This document shows positions 51,747-63,905 of a stretch of 64,000 bases of DNA, one piece after another; position 1 is the first letter of the stretch; every line of letters starts with the position of its first letter. Position numbers and translations under genes: made by a program. The notes below the pieces were generated by a model. The model was not told where the DNA came from. It saw only the letters and a program-made list of their open reading frames with translations, and did not search any database. Origin of the DNA: Hypomesus transpacificus (Eukaryota; Chordata; Actinopteri; Osmeriformes; Osmeridae); assembly GCF_021917145.1 (NCBI RefSeq), contig NW_025813796.1, positions 496,001-560,000 on the forward strand, in the 5' to 3' direction.

Positions 51747-51817
<71 letters not shown>

Positions 51818-54800
51818 CCCCTCCCCTTCTCTCTCTTTCTCTTTCTCTTCCCCTTTCCCTCTCTCTTTCCCTTTTCGTCTCTCTCTCTCTTCCCCTTTCC
51901 TTCTCTCTCTCTCTCTCTCTCTTGTGTGTTCCGTAGGTACATCCAGAGCTCTCTTGGCTCCGAGCAGAGGCGCTCAGGGGAGTTGCTGGAGCACTTTCAC
52001 TCTGTAAGGAGACCCTACATACAGCAGGAGCCCGGCCAGCCCAGCCCAGCTCAGCTCAGCACAGACCAGATGTGATGTCATTTGTTTGGCGAGCCACGGC
52101 CATCTGGCTGGGCTGAGGTCTGTCCTTACACTATATGGTCATGTCACTTCAATTAGATGGCTGTAGTTCACTGCTCTGTCCCTATAGCCCGCCAAAAACA
52201 CAGCCAGCTCACAGTGTCCGGGTCATAGGGGGTGGTTTGCACACGGGCCAAGGATGCGACTGCGTTTTACCCACCTCACTGTACATCCCCCTGGAAAAAC
52301 GAGACTCTTGGTACGTATGTATGGTATACATATTTTCTCCGGATGACGATTAGACATCTGGGAGATAAACATGCGTACCTCTCTCCAGTCCTCCCCCTCC
52401 CTCTCTCTCTTTCTCCCTCTCTCCCATCCTCCCTCTCTCCCTCTGTCGCTGGGCAGGGTCCAGCTGCGATGCATTAGGGACCCTGCCCCGTTTCTCTCTG
52501 CTCTGCTATCTGTTTTATAGGCTGCTTGCTTGAGTTGGGTTTTCCCCTCATAAAAAAAAAACACACCAGTCCATAAACAAGGGGGACCGTGTTATTCCAC
52601 TGTTTTGGGGGTTTGCTTGTTTTCCCCCGAGCGGGCATAACTCGAACGCATCTCTCAGCGCCTTAGAATCCGCCTGTTTCGAAACCATTCGAGACTTGTG
52701 CCCTTCAAAGTTGTTGTGTTCAACCAGCCACAGATAGTGTCTGGGGAGTCCTGGTGACCTGCCAAGTCAAGCCGTCGTCTGGTGTTCTTTGACCTGTGTG
52801 GGCACTGGCATGGCCCAGCATTAAGGCCACGTTTACTTGACTTTACCTTTGGCTGGTGAGGTTGAAAACTCCAGAGCAGCCCGGCGAAGTGAGGAGGAGG
52901 TCACGGTCTCTCCAGATGTCAGAAACAGAATGCTCGCAGAGCAAACACACATTTCCAAGGCAACGTCGCCTCTAAAGCCGTAAGCATGCATGCGCGCGTC
53001 AGGTCTCATGTGTAACCTTGTTACTCCTCCCCTTTCTTTTCCCTCTCGCTTTTTTGTCTTTTTCCTTACAGAGACGCGAGACATGCCCCCCAGACGATCC
53101 TCAGCAGGAAGTGAAAACAAGGTCAAAGTTTAAACACACACAAACCATCATTCACAAGTCTGGGGTGAGGGAAACGCTACATGGTTGACCTTGAGACGGG
53201 TCCAACAGGCAGAACGTAGCTCAGAGAGGAGAGACAGTGCGTGCGTGTGTGTGTGTGTGTGTGTAAATGTGTGGGACAGGAGAGAAGAGAAACGAGAGCT
53301 CAGGAAAAAAAAAGCTGCCCCAGTCCTGTCTAAATCAACCAATCAGGAGCAATGGAGGGTTCACCCAGGGGGGACCCCTTCTTTATGGTTCTGGGCGGTG
53401 GGGGGGGGGCAGCCCAATGTATGTCCGGTGTTATTCAGTCTCACCCTTGAAGCAGAAAGCCCCATGCAGGTCAGTGGGCTTGGGGAAGCCGGTCTGGTCG
53501 GCGTGTTTATAGAGGGTGCGGACCCCCAGGAGGCCCCCTCCACACTGGGGCCTGGGGACCGAGACGGGGTAGCGGGCGCTGCCGTCCGACAGCCAGCCGT
53601 AGTCACAGCGGTCCAGACCCCTCCTCCAGGCTGCGAACAGCTGGCCAGGGGAGGCCAGCACTGCCCCTTCGCTCACACACAGACGGGTGGCCTGGCGAAA
53701 GGTCAGTTTGTAGCGGATGGCAGGGTAGAATACCTCTCCTGCTGAGTGAGACACACAGTCAATGACAGTCAGTGACATCCATTTGTGATGGCAGAGCGGT
53801 TAGGGAATCGGGGCTGTTAATCGGAAGGTTGCAGGTTCGATTCCCGTCCGTGCCAATGACTTGGGCAAGGCACTTCACCCTACTTGCCTCGGGGGGGGGG
53901 GGGGGGGAATGTCCCTGTACTTACACTGTAAATCGCTCTGGATAAGAGCGTCTGCTAAAGGTTGCAGGTTCGATTCCCGTCCGTGCCAATGACTTGGGCA
54001 AGGCACTTCACCCTACTTGCCTCGGGGGGGGGGGAATGTCCCTGTACTTGCACTGTAAATCGCTCTGGATAAGAGCGTCTGCAAAATGACTAAATGTCTT
54101 GACAAGGACGCGTTATATGACAAAGACTAAGGACATACTACATACTGAATATACAAACTGATATTCATTTGAGGTGGATATGCTACATCCCCCCACACAG
54201 CAGCCCCTTCAGTCTCACCGTGCAGTTTGTCCACATAGCAGTAAACATCGTACGTCTCTGTCGGGTCCCGCAGCCCATACGTCCTCACACCAGGTCTGTT
54301 CTTCATATCGCCTGAGCAACCAGGACGGGGCTTTGTGATTGGGTATCTAAAAGGCAAAGGGGGGACGGACGGACAAATGAAATCGCCTCCTTCTGACCAC
54401 ACACAGACATACAGACATACGTGTTCACACAGGTACACACACACACCTGACGGTCTGGTCAGCGAGCCAGCCGGCGTCGCACTGGTCGAGGCCGTCCTCG
54501 AAGGCGGCGTGCAGCTGCTCCGCGGTAGCGATGGTGGCCCCGGCTGACTGACATGCGTCCACAGCGCCTTGGAAGTCGAGAGTGTAGCGACTGGTACTGG
54601 CCCGGTAGTGGAACACAACGCCTAGAGGGAGAACACAACCCGTCAGCCCGTCAGTCAGCCAGTCAGAAAGTCAGTCAGTCATGTTAGTATCGCATTTTAG
54701 TTGTATTCTTTTTGTTCGCCACACATTAAACAAACTCTACTGTCGTGGGATGTGTTCTTGTTTTCCTTTTCTTCTTTCTTTCGATGGCCATGCCTGGTAG

Positions 54801-56554
54801 CTGAAATGTGGTTTTCTTTGCACTGTGGCGAGGAAACGAAGACCGTTCCTCGACTCCTGACCACAGAAACACCGTGAAACGACGCACTTCTCATCCTTGA
54901 TCTTTCTGCGCGCACTACTACGTGTGTCGCTTTGGATAAAAGCGTCTGCCAAACAAATAAAACGTGGTGTCAGTGCCAAATGTACAGCGCTGACGATGAA
55001 GTTTGCGCAACACCAACGGCGGTTTGAAGTGAAAGGGTGATTAGTATCAGTCTGGTTCCGTTTTACGTTAACAAATGTCCGACTTCCATTCCAGTTACTC
55101 CTTGAGTAGGGAAGCTGCAACAACTAAGTGGTTTGAGCAGGGCAGTTGACACAGGTGAGAGAGGAGGAACTCAAAGCATTGAAGTACTCTCCCCGTGATC
55201 CAAACCCCTTTTGTCGTCTCGGGGCACGCATCTGGGCCTGTCGTTTGCCACAAAAACAAAAAACAAAGAATATGACCTCTGTCTCAAGCTAGAAGCTTCT
55301 GGCAGCTTCACAGGAGCTGTGTGTGAATGTGCTGTGGAAAGCAGGGCTGTAGGTCACTCATAAGGATGTCTTTGTGAGTGAACAGGCCCTGCTGTTCATC
55401 CCTAATGTGGAATCCAAGCTACCGGGAGTCTAATGATATTCGTTCAGTCCCACACTGACACGGTCGCCCACCCTATAGCCTCTGCATAACGGAAAGATGA
55501 ACTGTTTCAATAGCGATTTGTCTGATGTGCGTTTGATGGACGTGGGCGTTGAAACAGGTACAGGTCTCTGTTGGGTTCGCTAGGGGTTAGGGCGGGATCG
55601 AGGAACAATGAATCGGGACATTGAATGAATCAGCAGCATCACTGAGATTTGATCGTTCGCTTTGGATATGGCCTGATCCTTTCGAATGCTGTCTTGATTG
55701 TAGCCATGGAAGAGACTGGGATTAGCTCCAACTGTTGAGTCCAATTGAGAATGCTAGCTCCAAAATGAGTGAGGGAACTACCAGAGGATGAACTGACGGG
55801 CATGTTCTAGAGTTTCACCACAAAACCCAGACTGGAACTAATGATAATATGAGTCTGTGTGTGTGTGTGGGTGTGTGTGTGTGTTCCACTCACCGCTGAC
55901 GTTGAGACTGACTGAAGCCTGGGTGTCCTCCATCCCGTGCATGACTTCACAGCGGTACAGGCCGGCATCGCTAGCCCTCAGGCGGACGATGGTCAGCGAG
56001 GCGTCCCCTACTGCCCCGGGGTGGCTGGCGACAGCCACCCTGCCTTGAAACTCCTGGCCCACCTTGACCACTCCTCCCTGGGCTACCAGCACCACCTTCT
56101 CCGCCTCACCCTCCAACCGTATCCACTTGATCCGTAGCTGGTCCTCGGGGCTCTGCGTGGGAGAGTTGCGGGGGTGGGGGTGAAGGGTGTGCGTGGGGCT
56201 GTCGGAGGTGGTTGGCGTGATTGAGAAGTGGCATGGCAACACCGCCTTGCCGGCCAGAGAGCCGCTAGCCGGTGAGCTCTTTTCCATTGTCATCTTCCAG
56301 GCTTGGTCTGGAAACACAAGAGTTAGCTTGATGAATGAGAGACAGAAAGAGAGAAATAGGAGAAAGAGAAAAAGGAAAAGTATTTTAAAAAAGAGAGGAA
56401 GAGAGATTGATAAGGAGGAAAGAGAAAAAGGAAAAGTATAAAAGAAAAAAGAGAAAGAGAGAGGGACTGAAATTTAAAAGAAATACTCACCGTGCTCAGC
56501 GTAGCTCGAGCACAAACACACCAGCCACAGCAGGTGTCTGATTCGTAGTGACAT
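49849..56554 (-). CDS. Lectican-family hyaluronan-binding proteoglycan, N-terminal half (versican/neurocan-like), partial
   Basis: Coding exons, minus strand: 56554-56491 (signal peptide [19 protein letters not shown]), 56307-55894 (Ig V domain with LPCHFS and DAGLYRCEV cysteines), 54621-54447 and 54346-54219 (link module 1, [28 protein letters not shown]), 53738-53445 (link module 2, [26 protein letters not shown]), 50574-49849 (Ser/Thr/Pro-rich and acidic region). All joins are in phase 1, as in the family, giving 600 codons with the 3' end open. Ig plus two link modules form the G1 hyaluronan-binding domain. The last exon has clustered Ser-Gly in acidic context ([19 protein letters not shown]), suited to chondroitin sulfate attachment. 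Details such as [20 protein letters not shown] resemble versican most; fish dermacan or neurocan are alternatives. A non-coding 5' exon probably ends at 57432 (CAGAG|GTATGG). The EGF, C-type lectin and CCP exons are absent before the gap. Confidence 0.85.
49921..49980 (-). repeat. 30-bp tandem duplication in the lectican central exon
   Basis: Two adjacent 30-bp units (49921-49950 and 49951-49980) differ at one base and encode a repeated [10 protein letters not shown] decapeptide. This is a recent in-frame duplication in the mucin-like region. Confidence 0.9.
50999..51140 (+). repeat. Mixed (CT)n and poly(C) microsatellite
   Basis: Alternating CT-dinucleotide and poly(C) blocks (C runs at about 51051 to 51077 and 51101 to 51116) in the lectican intron between the link module 2 and central exons. 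Confidence 0.88.
51589..51922 (+). repeat. Long (CT)n-rich microsatellite
   Basis: About 330 bp of nearly pure pyrimidine, mostly CT with CTTT and TTCC interruptions, in a lectican intron. Long Ser-Leu or Arg-Glu frames across it are artefacts. Confidence 0.92.
53785..54097 (+). mobile_element. tRNA-derived SINE with internal tandem duplication, in a lectican intron
   Basis: The head has A-box-like TGGCAGAGCGGTTAGGG and an exact B box GGTTCGATTCC. The block from the B box to the tail is present twice (53827 to 53959 and 53960 to about 54092, period 133 bp). The copies differ mainly in a G run: 17 versus 11 G. It is antisense to the host gene and lies between the second half of link module 1 and link module 2. 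Confidence 0.9.
54922..54965 (+). mobile_element. SINE tail fragment in a lectican intron
   Basis: Only the 3' tail remains (TCGCTTTGGATAAAAGCGTC and TGCCAAACAAATAAAACG). It is also antisense to the lectican gene. Confidence 0.65.
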
Positions 56555-58382
56555 CTCTGCGGTGACTTATGTAAAAAGAAGGAAACGAAAAAGCAACGTA
56601 TAAGCTGTTACATTCAAACTATCATAAAAAGTGCAAACGGTTGAAAACACGAGAGGGTAGGGATGCTAACCTTTAACAGAGTGAACCGTGCAAGACTGTA
56701 GCAGTGTACAGAGCGTAAAGTTGGAAAGATACCTCTACTCTCACAGTTGAGTCAAGACAATGAACCCTAACTCGAGAGAACAGATCTAAAACCTGTGTCA
56801 TAAAACAAATGCGTCAATTAGGTCAAATAACTATCTTATAACGGAAATTTGCGAAGTTTCTTGCCAAGTTGTCAACCAATTTGGTCACGAATTATGCTCT
56901 CTCCTCTTTCGCAGACGGGAACACAGCACAGATGTGCTGGGATGATGAGCAGCTGGGCAGCTGTGCTCTACGTTCTCGCTTCTCCAGGTCAGATAAGCCC
57001 TCGCCTTGAGCTATGATAATAAATCTTATCGACTGATCAGCTGTCAATGGGTGTGACTGAATGATTAGGACATAAAAGAGGCTTCTGGAATGAGGTTCCT
57101 CCACGAACCGTTAAAAGTTATCAGCATGAGAACATTCCTGACCACCCAAACTCTTGCTCTTTCCCCGGGATAACAATGCGACATCCATGTCTTTAATTGC
57201 AAAAAGATGTCGAACATCCACAGCCACCACAGTACATGTATCCATGTGCATGATAAGCAGATAGCGCTGATTCCTTGCATACATTACAACAATTGTGCAA
57301 AAGTTCCGCCCAAAACATAAGCCTATCCTTTAAAAACACCTAATTTACCAATCAAGGGATACAAAAGATAATCAAATAGCCTAAGGCTAGCACTAAAAAG
57401 GTAATATACTACACTTTTTTTAAAACCATACCTCTGAAGTTGTGGAATCCAATATCTGACGTGAAGTCTAGAGCTCCAACTGTAAGTTCCAGAGAGATGT
57501 TTGTGCCGAGTAGATCTCTCCGCAAACCTCAGGCTGGTCCGACACGGAATCAGTGAGAACTATCCTCCACTCACCCTCGGCTGCAAGTTCAAACCCACTT
57601 TACCACCACTATTATCCCGTCTTTAGTGAGAGGAGGGGCGCACATGTCTAACACGCCAAATACCGCCCCGAAAAAGAGAGGAGAGACTTTCACAATTTCC
57701 TTGACTCATGTTCTGACTCAAGTGTAAATGTAAGTGCAGATTGGACATTAATTTAATCAAACCTAATATGGTAAAGTGTACAATTCTGATCAAAGGCATT
57801 AGAAACACTATCATTTCAACAATGAACACCTGTATTGAACAATAAATATAACATGGGTAAGCTGCCATTGACACTTCAAAACTCAACGTTATTTGAGGTT
57901 TAGTTGAGTATGCTTAAGGCGCAGGCAGGTCAACTAAATGCTTGAATTCCAAATCATTAAACTATATCCTGGGGGAAGTAAACTTTGTTTTATGTTTCTT
58001 TAAATTATAAACATAATCAAGTGGAGAGTAATGTATATAATTGCAATGTTTATTGAAGAAACACAATCACAAATTTCATGTAAAACGTGTTAACTTAATT
58101 GTATCATCCCTTGGACATAGCCACTCACAACCCAACAAATACATTTCCTGATCACTGATCATACCACTTCAGAGTTTTGATATTGTATGTTGAGTCACGT
58201 GTTCAAATAACACCCGTGAACCCTGCAGCTCAGCCTAAAGTATCAAAATGTCACTTCTGTACATGTTCTCAAAAGTCTTCAAACAGGTCTTCTGTGTCAC
58301 GACTGGTTGCCGTAGCATCTGAGGAACACTGGGGTGCCTGCTGCTTATTGGCTGTCCTTCTGCTCGTCACTGGGGAGTCCCT

Positions 58383-58392
58383 ACTGTGCACA

Positions 58393-58437
<45 letters not shown>

Positions 58438-58482
58438 GGACACACACACACGGACACACACACACGGACACACACACACAGG
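58383..58482 (+). repeat. (CA)n / CACGCA microsatellite
   Basis: CACGCA units followed by pure CA and then CACACACACGGA units. Confidence 0.88.
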
Positions 58483-59393
58483 GAAAGCAGGTCAGCAGGC
58501 TAATGAAGGTGGTTTACAGCCTAGTTTTCCTGTGAGCCAGGAAGTGTATCATGTGGCATGTTATGCCCCAGACTGGAAACACATGGGCAGGTTTAATACC
58601 TGTGTGTGTGTGTGAGTGCATGTGTGAGTGCATGTGTGTGTGTGTGTGTGTGTGAGTGCGTGTGTTTGTGTTTGTCATGATAAATCTCGCCCCTGTATCG
58701 GGTTGTTGTCAGACAAGTCGAACTGCGTTTCCTCCTCTACAGACGGCACCGTCACGCACCTTCAAAGGGGCTCAATGTGGGGAGGAAACGTCAACACGGG
58801 CCGACATTAAGAGATAAGGCCCACGGTGCTGCGGCTCACAAGCTGCACGCGTGTGCACGCGCAGGCCAGCCATTGGAGGAGAGAGCGGGGACGAGCCGAG
58901 GAGAAAAGAAAGGAGGGGGAGAAAAGAAAAAGGAAGAAGAAATGGGTGGGCGGCTTCTTCTTCTGTCCCCGGGCCCCGCAGCTTTGACACACGGGGCCTC
59001 CTATACGACCTCCTGTAAAATAGGAGGCTTTTCGAGGCGGGTCTCTCTTCCATCGGTAAATCACCTCGCTAACCAGGAACACCTCTCACCTTTGGCCCCG
59101 GTCGACGGAGAACGAAGAGGAGCGAGGGGAGGCTGATTGGACTCCAGACTTGCCGTGCACTACATCACGTTGGGATCGTTTGTGAGAAGGACCCAACTTT
59201 AGACGGGTTGTGGGTACGGGATGGGAATGCTGCGGCGTCGTCATCGACAAATCTTACTCGCAAAATCCAAACAAAATTCCACGGAGGCGACGAAATGGGG
59301 GGGCCACAAAGATTTCGGAGATGCTGGAGCATGTGAATGGAGAGACGGATGAAGATGAAGGGAGAGATACAGTGGACAAAGGGAGACAGAGAC

Positions 59394-59402
59394 AGAGAGA
59401 GA

Positions 59403-59472
<70 letters not shown>
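59394..59472 (+). repeat. (GA)n microsatellite
   Basis: About 80 bp of GA dinucleotides followed by G-rich sequence. Confidence 0.9.
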
Positions 59473-59902
59473 GAGGAGAGGAGAGGAGGGGGGGGAGAGC
59501 CCTGAGCTCGTTTAAATCATTCCCAACTGTATGACAAACACGAGTTTCGCTGCTGGAACCCGTTAAGAGGAAGTGGTAGAGCTGTCCGCAGTGCGAGAGG
59601 AAACACAAAGGACCACCGGAGCCCGAACACATGGCTCCGACACATCCTCCACCAGGAGGGGCCGCGAGGTGAGCGCTCTGACCCCCGGCCGCACGGGCAC
59701 GGGAGGCGACCTGAGGGCCTCCGCCACGAGGTTCTACACACACACACACTCAACACACGCACCACAAACACGCATTGGCTCACTGTCATACAACAGAAGG
59801 CCAGTCTCAGTGGTGTGCTCGTTTGTGGTTCTTGAGACCAGAGGAGGTTCGCCCTCCATGTCTGACGTGCCGCAGTGCCATGATTACGCCTGGCTCCTTA
59901 CA

Positions 59903-60036
59903 CTCTCCCTCTCCCTCTCTCTCTCTCTCTTCTCTCTCTCTTCTCCCTCTCTCTCTTCTCCCTCTCCCTCTCTCTCTGTCTTCTCCCTCCCTCTCTCTCT
60001 CCCTCTCTCCCCCTCTCTCTCTCTTTCTCTCGCTCT
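59903..60036 (+). repeat. (CT)n-rich tract
   Basis: CT dinucleotides with TCTTC and CCCT interruptions, about 130 bp. Confidence 0.85.
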
Positions 60037-60749
60037 TGTTTTCTCTAAACATCCCCCCCCTGCCTCCAGCCCGGCACGCAGGCACACTAACAGACAGATG
60101 ACCAGGAGGAGCACTCACACAAGGTATCGATGTGCCTCACGTATAGATGAACTCATCGAACTGTGCCAAGTTCTGTTTACAAGCCTGTGCAACCCAGCAA
60201 CCCCCCCCCCCCCCCCCCCCCCCCTCCAAACTACCCCCCCCATACAAGGGTCTTGGAATGATTATCTCTGCCGAGGCTGGGAGCAATGTGCTGATGGTTT
60301 ACAGAGGCCTGCCCTGCACAGTGTGTGTTTGCTTGTGCCACCCTATCAAAGCCTGCGTGGGTCTGACTCATGGGAAGTCATGGGAAAATCTATCAAGAAC
60401 GAGACAAAAACGAGTAACACAGAACTTCCTCATGAGCAGGCCCGGCGCTACGTGATGTTAGGGACCGAGCGAAGCTAGCTTACCACACAGCTGTAGTTTC
60501 AAATCAAAGTGTAGCCCTTTTTTACAAGCGGTGTCAGAGGGCTTCGCGCGTGCCCACCGAATTGCCCCCTCAGCCAACCTAAACCCCTAGGGAGGGTAGT
60601 TTGAGTCCATCTAGTTCTTTCTGCTGTTGTTCTTTCTTTCACTCCTTGCCTTTCATTTCTGTGAGCTCTCTTTATTTCTCCTTCGCTACCCTCTCGCCCG
60701 GCTGTTCTTCCCTTATCAGTCTTTTGGGCTTTTTAGAGATAAACCTCCG

Positions 60750-60875
60750 CAGAGAGAGAGAGAGACAGAGAGAGAGAGACAGAGAGAAAGACAGAAAGAG
60801 AGAGAGAGAGAGAGACAGAAAGAGAGAGAGACAGAGAGACAGAGAGGGAGAGACAGAAAGAGAGACGGAGAGGGA
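60750..60875 (+). repeat. (GA)n-rich microsatellite with GACA interruptions
   Basis: GAGA runs broken by GACAGA and GAAAGA units, about 125 bp. Confidence 0.88.
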
Positions 60876-63693
60876 GGTGGGAAACATGAAGGTGAAATGG
60901 GGTCATGGATAAAGTAAAAAGAAAAAAAAAAAAACATTACAGATGACCGTCCACCCACCCATATCCTTCCTTTCCATTCCCCTCCTCTCCTGCCACCCTC
61001 CCCTCCTCTCTCCTCCTCTCCCCTCTCCAGGCAGACAGAGGCCTGTCTTCAGCTGTGGCTGCCCGGCGCCCTGCAGGCCTGGTTCTGAGGGAGCCCAGTC
61101 CACAACGTTGCCCCTGGAGCAATTACACGCCGGCAGCTGCCCATCAACTCACTTCTGTTTCTTGTTGGCCGGGGCAGGGCTGGTAATGGGCTTGGGTTTT
61201 CGGGGCTACTGCCGACTACAGCTGCGGACGGCACCACGGTCAGCCATCTGTGCGCGGCATCGCTCTGTGTGACACCCAGCTCCCTGGCCGAGACTGGCTC
61301 TGAGACCGTCTATATGACAGGGGGAGGGGGGGCGTGGAAAAAGGCCAGTCTGGAACGTTCTCGAGAATGACCACCTGCTTGTCGATGCTGCAGGAGAGAG
61401 GCTGGTATTGTGGTGTTTTGGATCGGTAGCACCGGGGGGGGGGGGTCGGAGGCCTCCAGTTAGCCGAGCGAGGTTTGGTGCTCTCCCTCCCGAGCCGACA
61501 GCTCCAAGTGGAGGAAAAAATAAATAAATGGAACCGTGTCTTGTGGAGAACAAACACTGTTCTATTTCCAAAACTCCATGATGATGCTGCAAACACATGA
61601 CGGTCCTGTGCTCTAATATCACACCACAACAACAACAACAGGGACGGTACAGCTTCAGGTGTGATCCTGAATGAAGGGTTAGGCCCGTGAATGCACACTG
61701 CCACACCGAGCCTGTTGTTCACCACACACACACACACACTCAGGGACGGAGAGACAAGGCGGGGGTCGGGAGGTATTTCACCTGAGGCCACTCGTGTACC
61801 AACCTTCTCGTGACCAGCTGGACTGCCTGAGGACTAGTAACAGTGTGTGTGTGTGTGTGTTTGTTTGTTTGTGTGCTTGAAAGTCAGAAAGAAAGCGAGA
61901 GACACCCAGTAGAAAGGGAGAGAAGCCCGGTGGGTTTGGTGCACCGAACAGGCCCGGCAGCAACCGAAACTCCAAGACACGGCAGGAGAACGGCACATTT
62001 TTATTAGCAATAAAGCGAGAATGCTGAATGTGATATTCCGTTAAGGTGGAAAGCCATAAATGTGACATGCCCTTAAGGTGGACAGCTGTGCTTTCTTTTT
62101 TTCCTACGGACGCCTGTTAGGGGGAGGAGGGTGGGACGAGGGACGAGGGGAGGGGGGCGGACAGGAGGATGGAAACTCTGAGCTGACCAGCTGAGTTCAG
62201 GACCACGGGGTCCCCCCAGTCCCACTTCTACACCCTTCCCTCCTCTTTTTCCTCTTTCATCTTCCCCGTCCTGGCCTAGTTTCTCTCCTGCAGAGCCCCC
62301 CCCCCCCCCCCCGTCGTAGACAACGACTGAGCTGTGACACCAGCCGCCCTGTGGTCGACCGTGCCGCACGTCACCCTGCTAAGAGGGTGCTGACAGCGTG
62401 ACTTATTCTGCGGCAGGACGGTCCAGAGAGTCTCCTAGCAGCTTCTCCAGCCCCCCCCCCCCCCCCCGGCCCGTGACAAACAAGCAGAGTGACGGAGCGC
62501 TGTGAGTTTAGCAGTGACGGGCGCTCGGAGGAATTGTGGATCCGATCCGAAGCGTCGACATGTTGTTTAGCGGCGTCGCGCTCTTATATGTGGAGCGTTC
62601 AAGGTACGGTGGGGGGGTGGGGGGGGTTCTGGACGTCTGGTCAGTCCGCGAGTGATTCGGATGAGTTCACCGGCAGTAAATATCGACGATGACGAAATGT
62701 TTTTCTTTGCCTGTCGTCTGTGACTTCTGGAGCAAAAAGGGGAAGTCGGCCTCACTCAGTCACTCGGCCTCACTCGGTCACTCGCCAACGCAAACCAGGG
62801 ATCAATTAGGCCCACTGGTTTACAACACCCAGACGACTGTAAAGGAGGCTGCATTGTCTGGGTGGAACCTAAACAATGGGGCGTCTTTGGAAAAGCAAAT
62901 GAAGCCCACGGGTGACCTGCTCAGAGGGTCAACAGATAGGCAGGTGGGGGTGATGGGTGAGGGGGGGTGGGGTTAGGAGAGAGATTGCTCGACACAAAGC
63001 CGACCCCTGAGGAGAGATGTTTATGATGTTTGATTTTCCCAGTGACAAACCTGAACGTTGAATGAGGGGATGAAGGAAACGTGGGTTGGAGGGAAGGGGT
63101 ATGTGTGTGTGTGTGTGTGTTTTCCAGGAGAAGGATATTCCCATTTGATAGAGGGCACACGAAGAGAGAAATATGACTGCCGGTGGACGAGTGCTTGGTA
63201 GACAGAAATGAGCCTAAATAAAGCTTTAACGATCAAGGTGGGACCCCAGTGGAAACCCATAACTCGATCACAATGGAGGACACGAGTCCTCCGTGTCTGA
63301 CATCTATTCTTGGGGCGGAAGTGTTACACCCAAGCTAAGTGGACGAACGCAGGGATTGCCTGATCAGCAATTCACAATTTGGCAGAATAGCAGAGGCCAT
63401 AAACTCATCTGTTCAGAGAACACAGAACTTAAAGAGTATTTAGAAAGTTTATATTCTAGGATAGGGGGGGAAACAGGGAGGGAAACAGCAGACAGCTGTA
63501 AAAACCGACAGCGTTATAGGCCCTTTGCATTATGGGGGGAAAGTGGGCTGAATAATATGGGCAGAGACAACTAGAGATAGAATGAACCACTAACATCCTT
63601 GTATGAAGGTTATACAGACAATAAAACTGTTAATGGTGGGCGGAAACATCCAGAACAAAAAGGAAACATCCGGTCGATCTGGTAGCATGGCGA

Positions 63694-63905
63694 TTATGAC
63701 AGTGCTGTGTTGGGTTGGGAGTTGACGTCGATCGCTATGGCGATGTAGCGCAGGTACCTCTGTGTGGGAATCACCTCCGGGGTCGGTTTCTTGGCAACGA
63801 CATCGGGCGGCCGTTGGTGGCGGAAGCGGCGTTTACGACAGGGGGCAATGTCCGTGAGGTCGCTGGGACTATCGGCCAATGGGCTGCGGCTTCGCACCTC
63901 TGAGA
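63694..63905 (-). CDS. Probable last coding exon of an unidentified minus-strand gene
   Basis: A strong acceptor (TTTTTTCTTTCTCAG|AG on the minus strand) opens a frame of about 70 codons to a TAA stop at 63694-63696. The encoded tail runs from EVRSRSPLADSPSDLTDIAP through a basic cluster (CRKRRFRHQRPP) to NSQPNTALS. I do not recognise the family. The phase requires one base from the preceding exon. A GTGAGT about 60 bp upstream (about 63964) would make a stop codon at that join, so the upstream exon probably ends elsewhere, perhaps at CCAG|GTCAGG at the window edge or beyond it. The call rests on the acceptor, the uninterrupted frame and the coding-like base use compared with its flanks. Confidence 0.4.

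Larger units (their letters stand above)
57433..63690. other. Gene-free, repeat-rich stretch upstream of the lectican gene
   Basis: The first part should hold the lectican 5' UTR exon and promoter (roughly 57432 to 57650, minus strand). Beyond that I see no supported coding exon. The stretch holds (CA)n, (GA)n and (CT)n microsatellites and C/G runs (about 60200 to 60224, 62298 to 62313, 62453 to 62467). It may be intergenic, or partly 3' flank of the minus-strand gene whose last exon lies at 63694. Confidence 0.5.

Noticed and set aside
51511-51942. Long frames of Arg-Glu or Ser-Leu dipeptides here and at 29081-29445, 59337-59515 and 60716-60912.
   Set aside because: They are translations of (CT)n/(GA)n microsatellites, which lack stops in every frame.
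51937-52003. A possible plus-strand exon with CCGTAG acceptor and GTAAGG donor encoding [20 protein letters not shown] and a few more residues.
   Set aside because: It lies inside an intron of the minus-strand lectican gene, its pyrimidine tract is just the (CT)n repeat, it matches no family I know, and in that reading frame its phase does not join the orphan signal exon at 48990.
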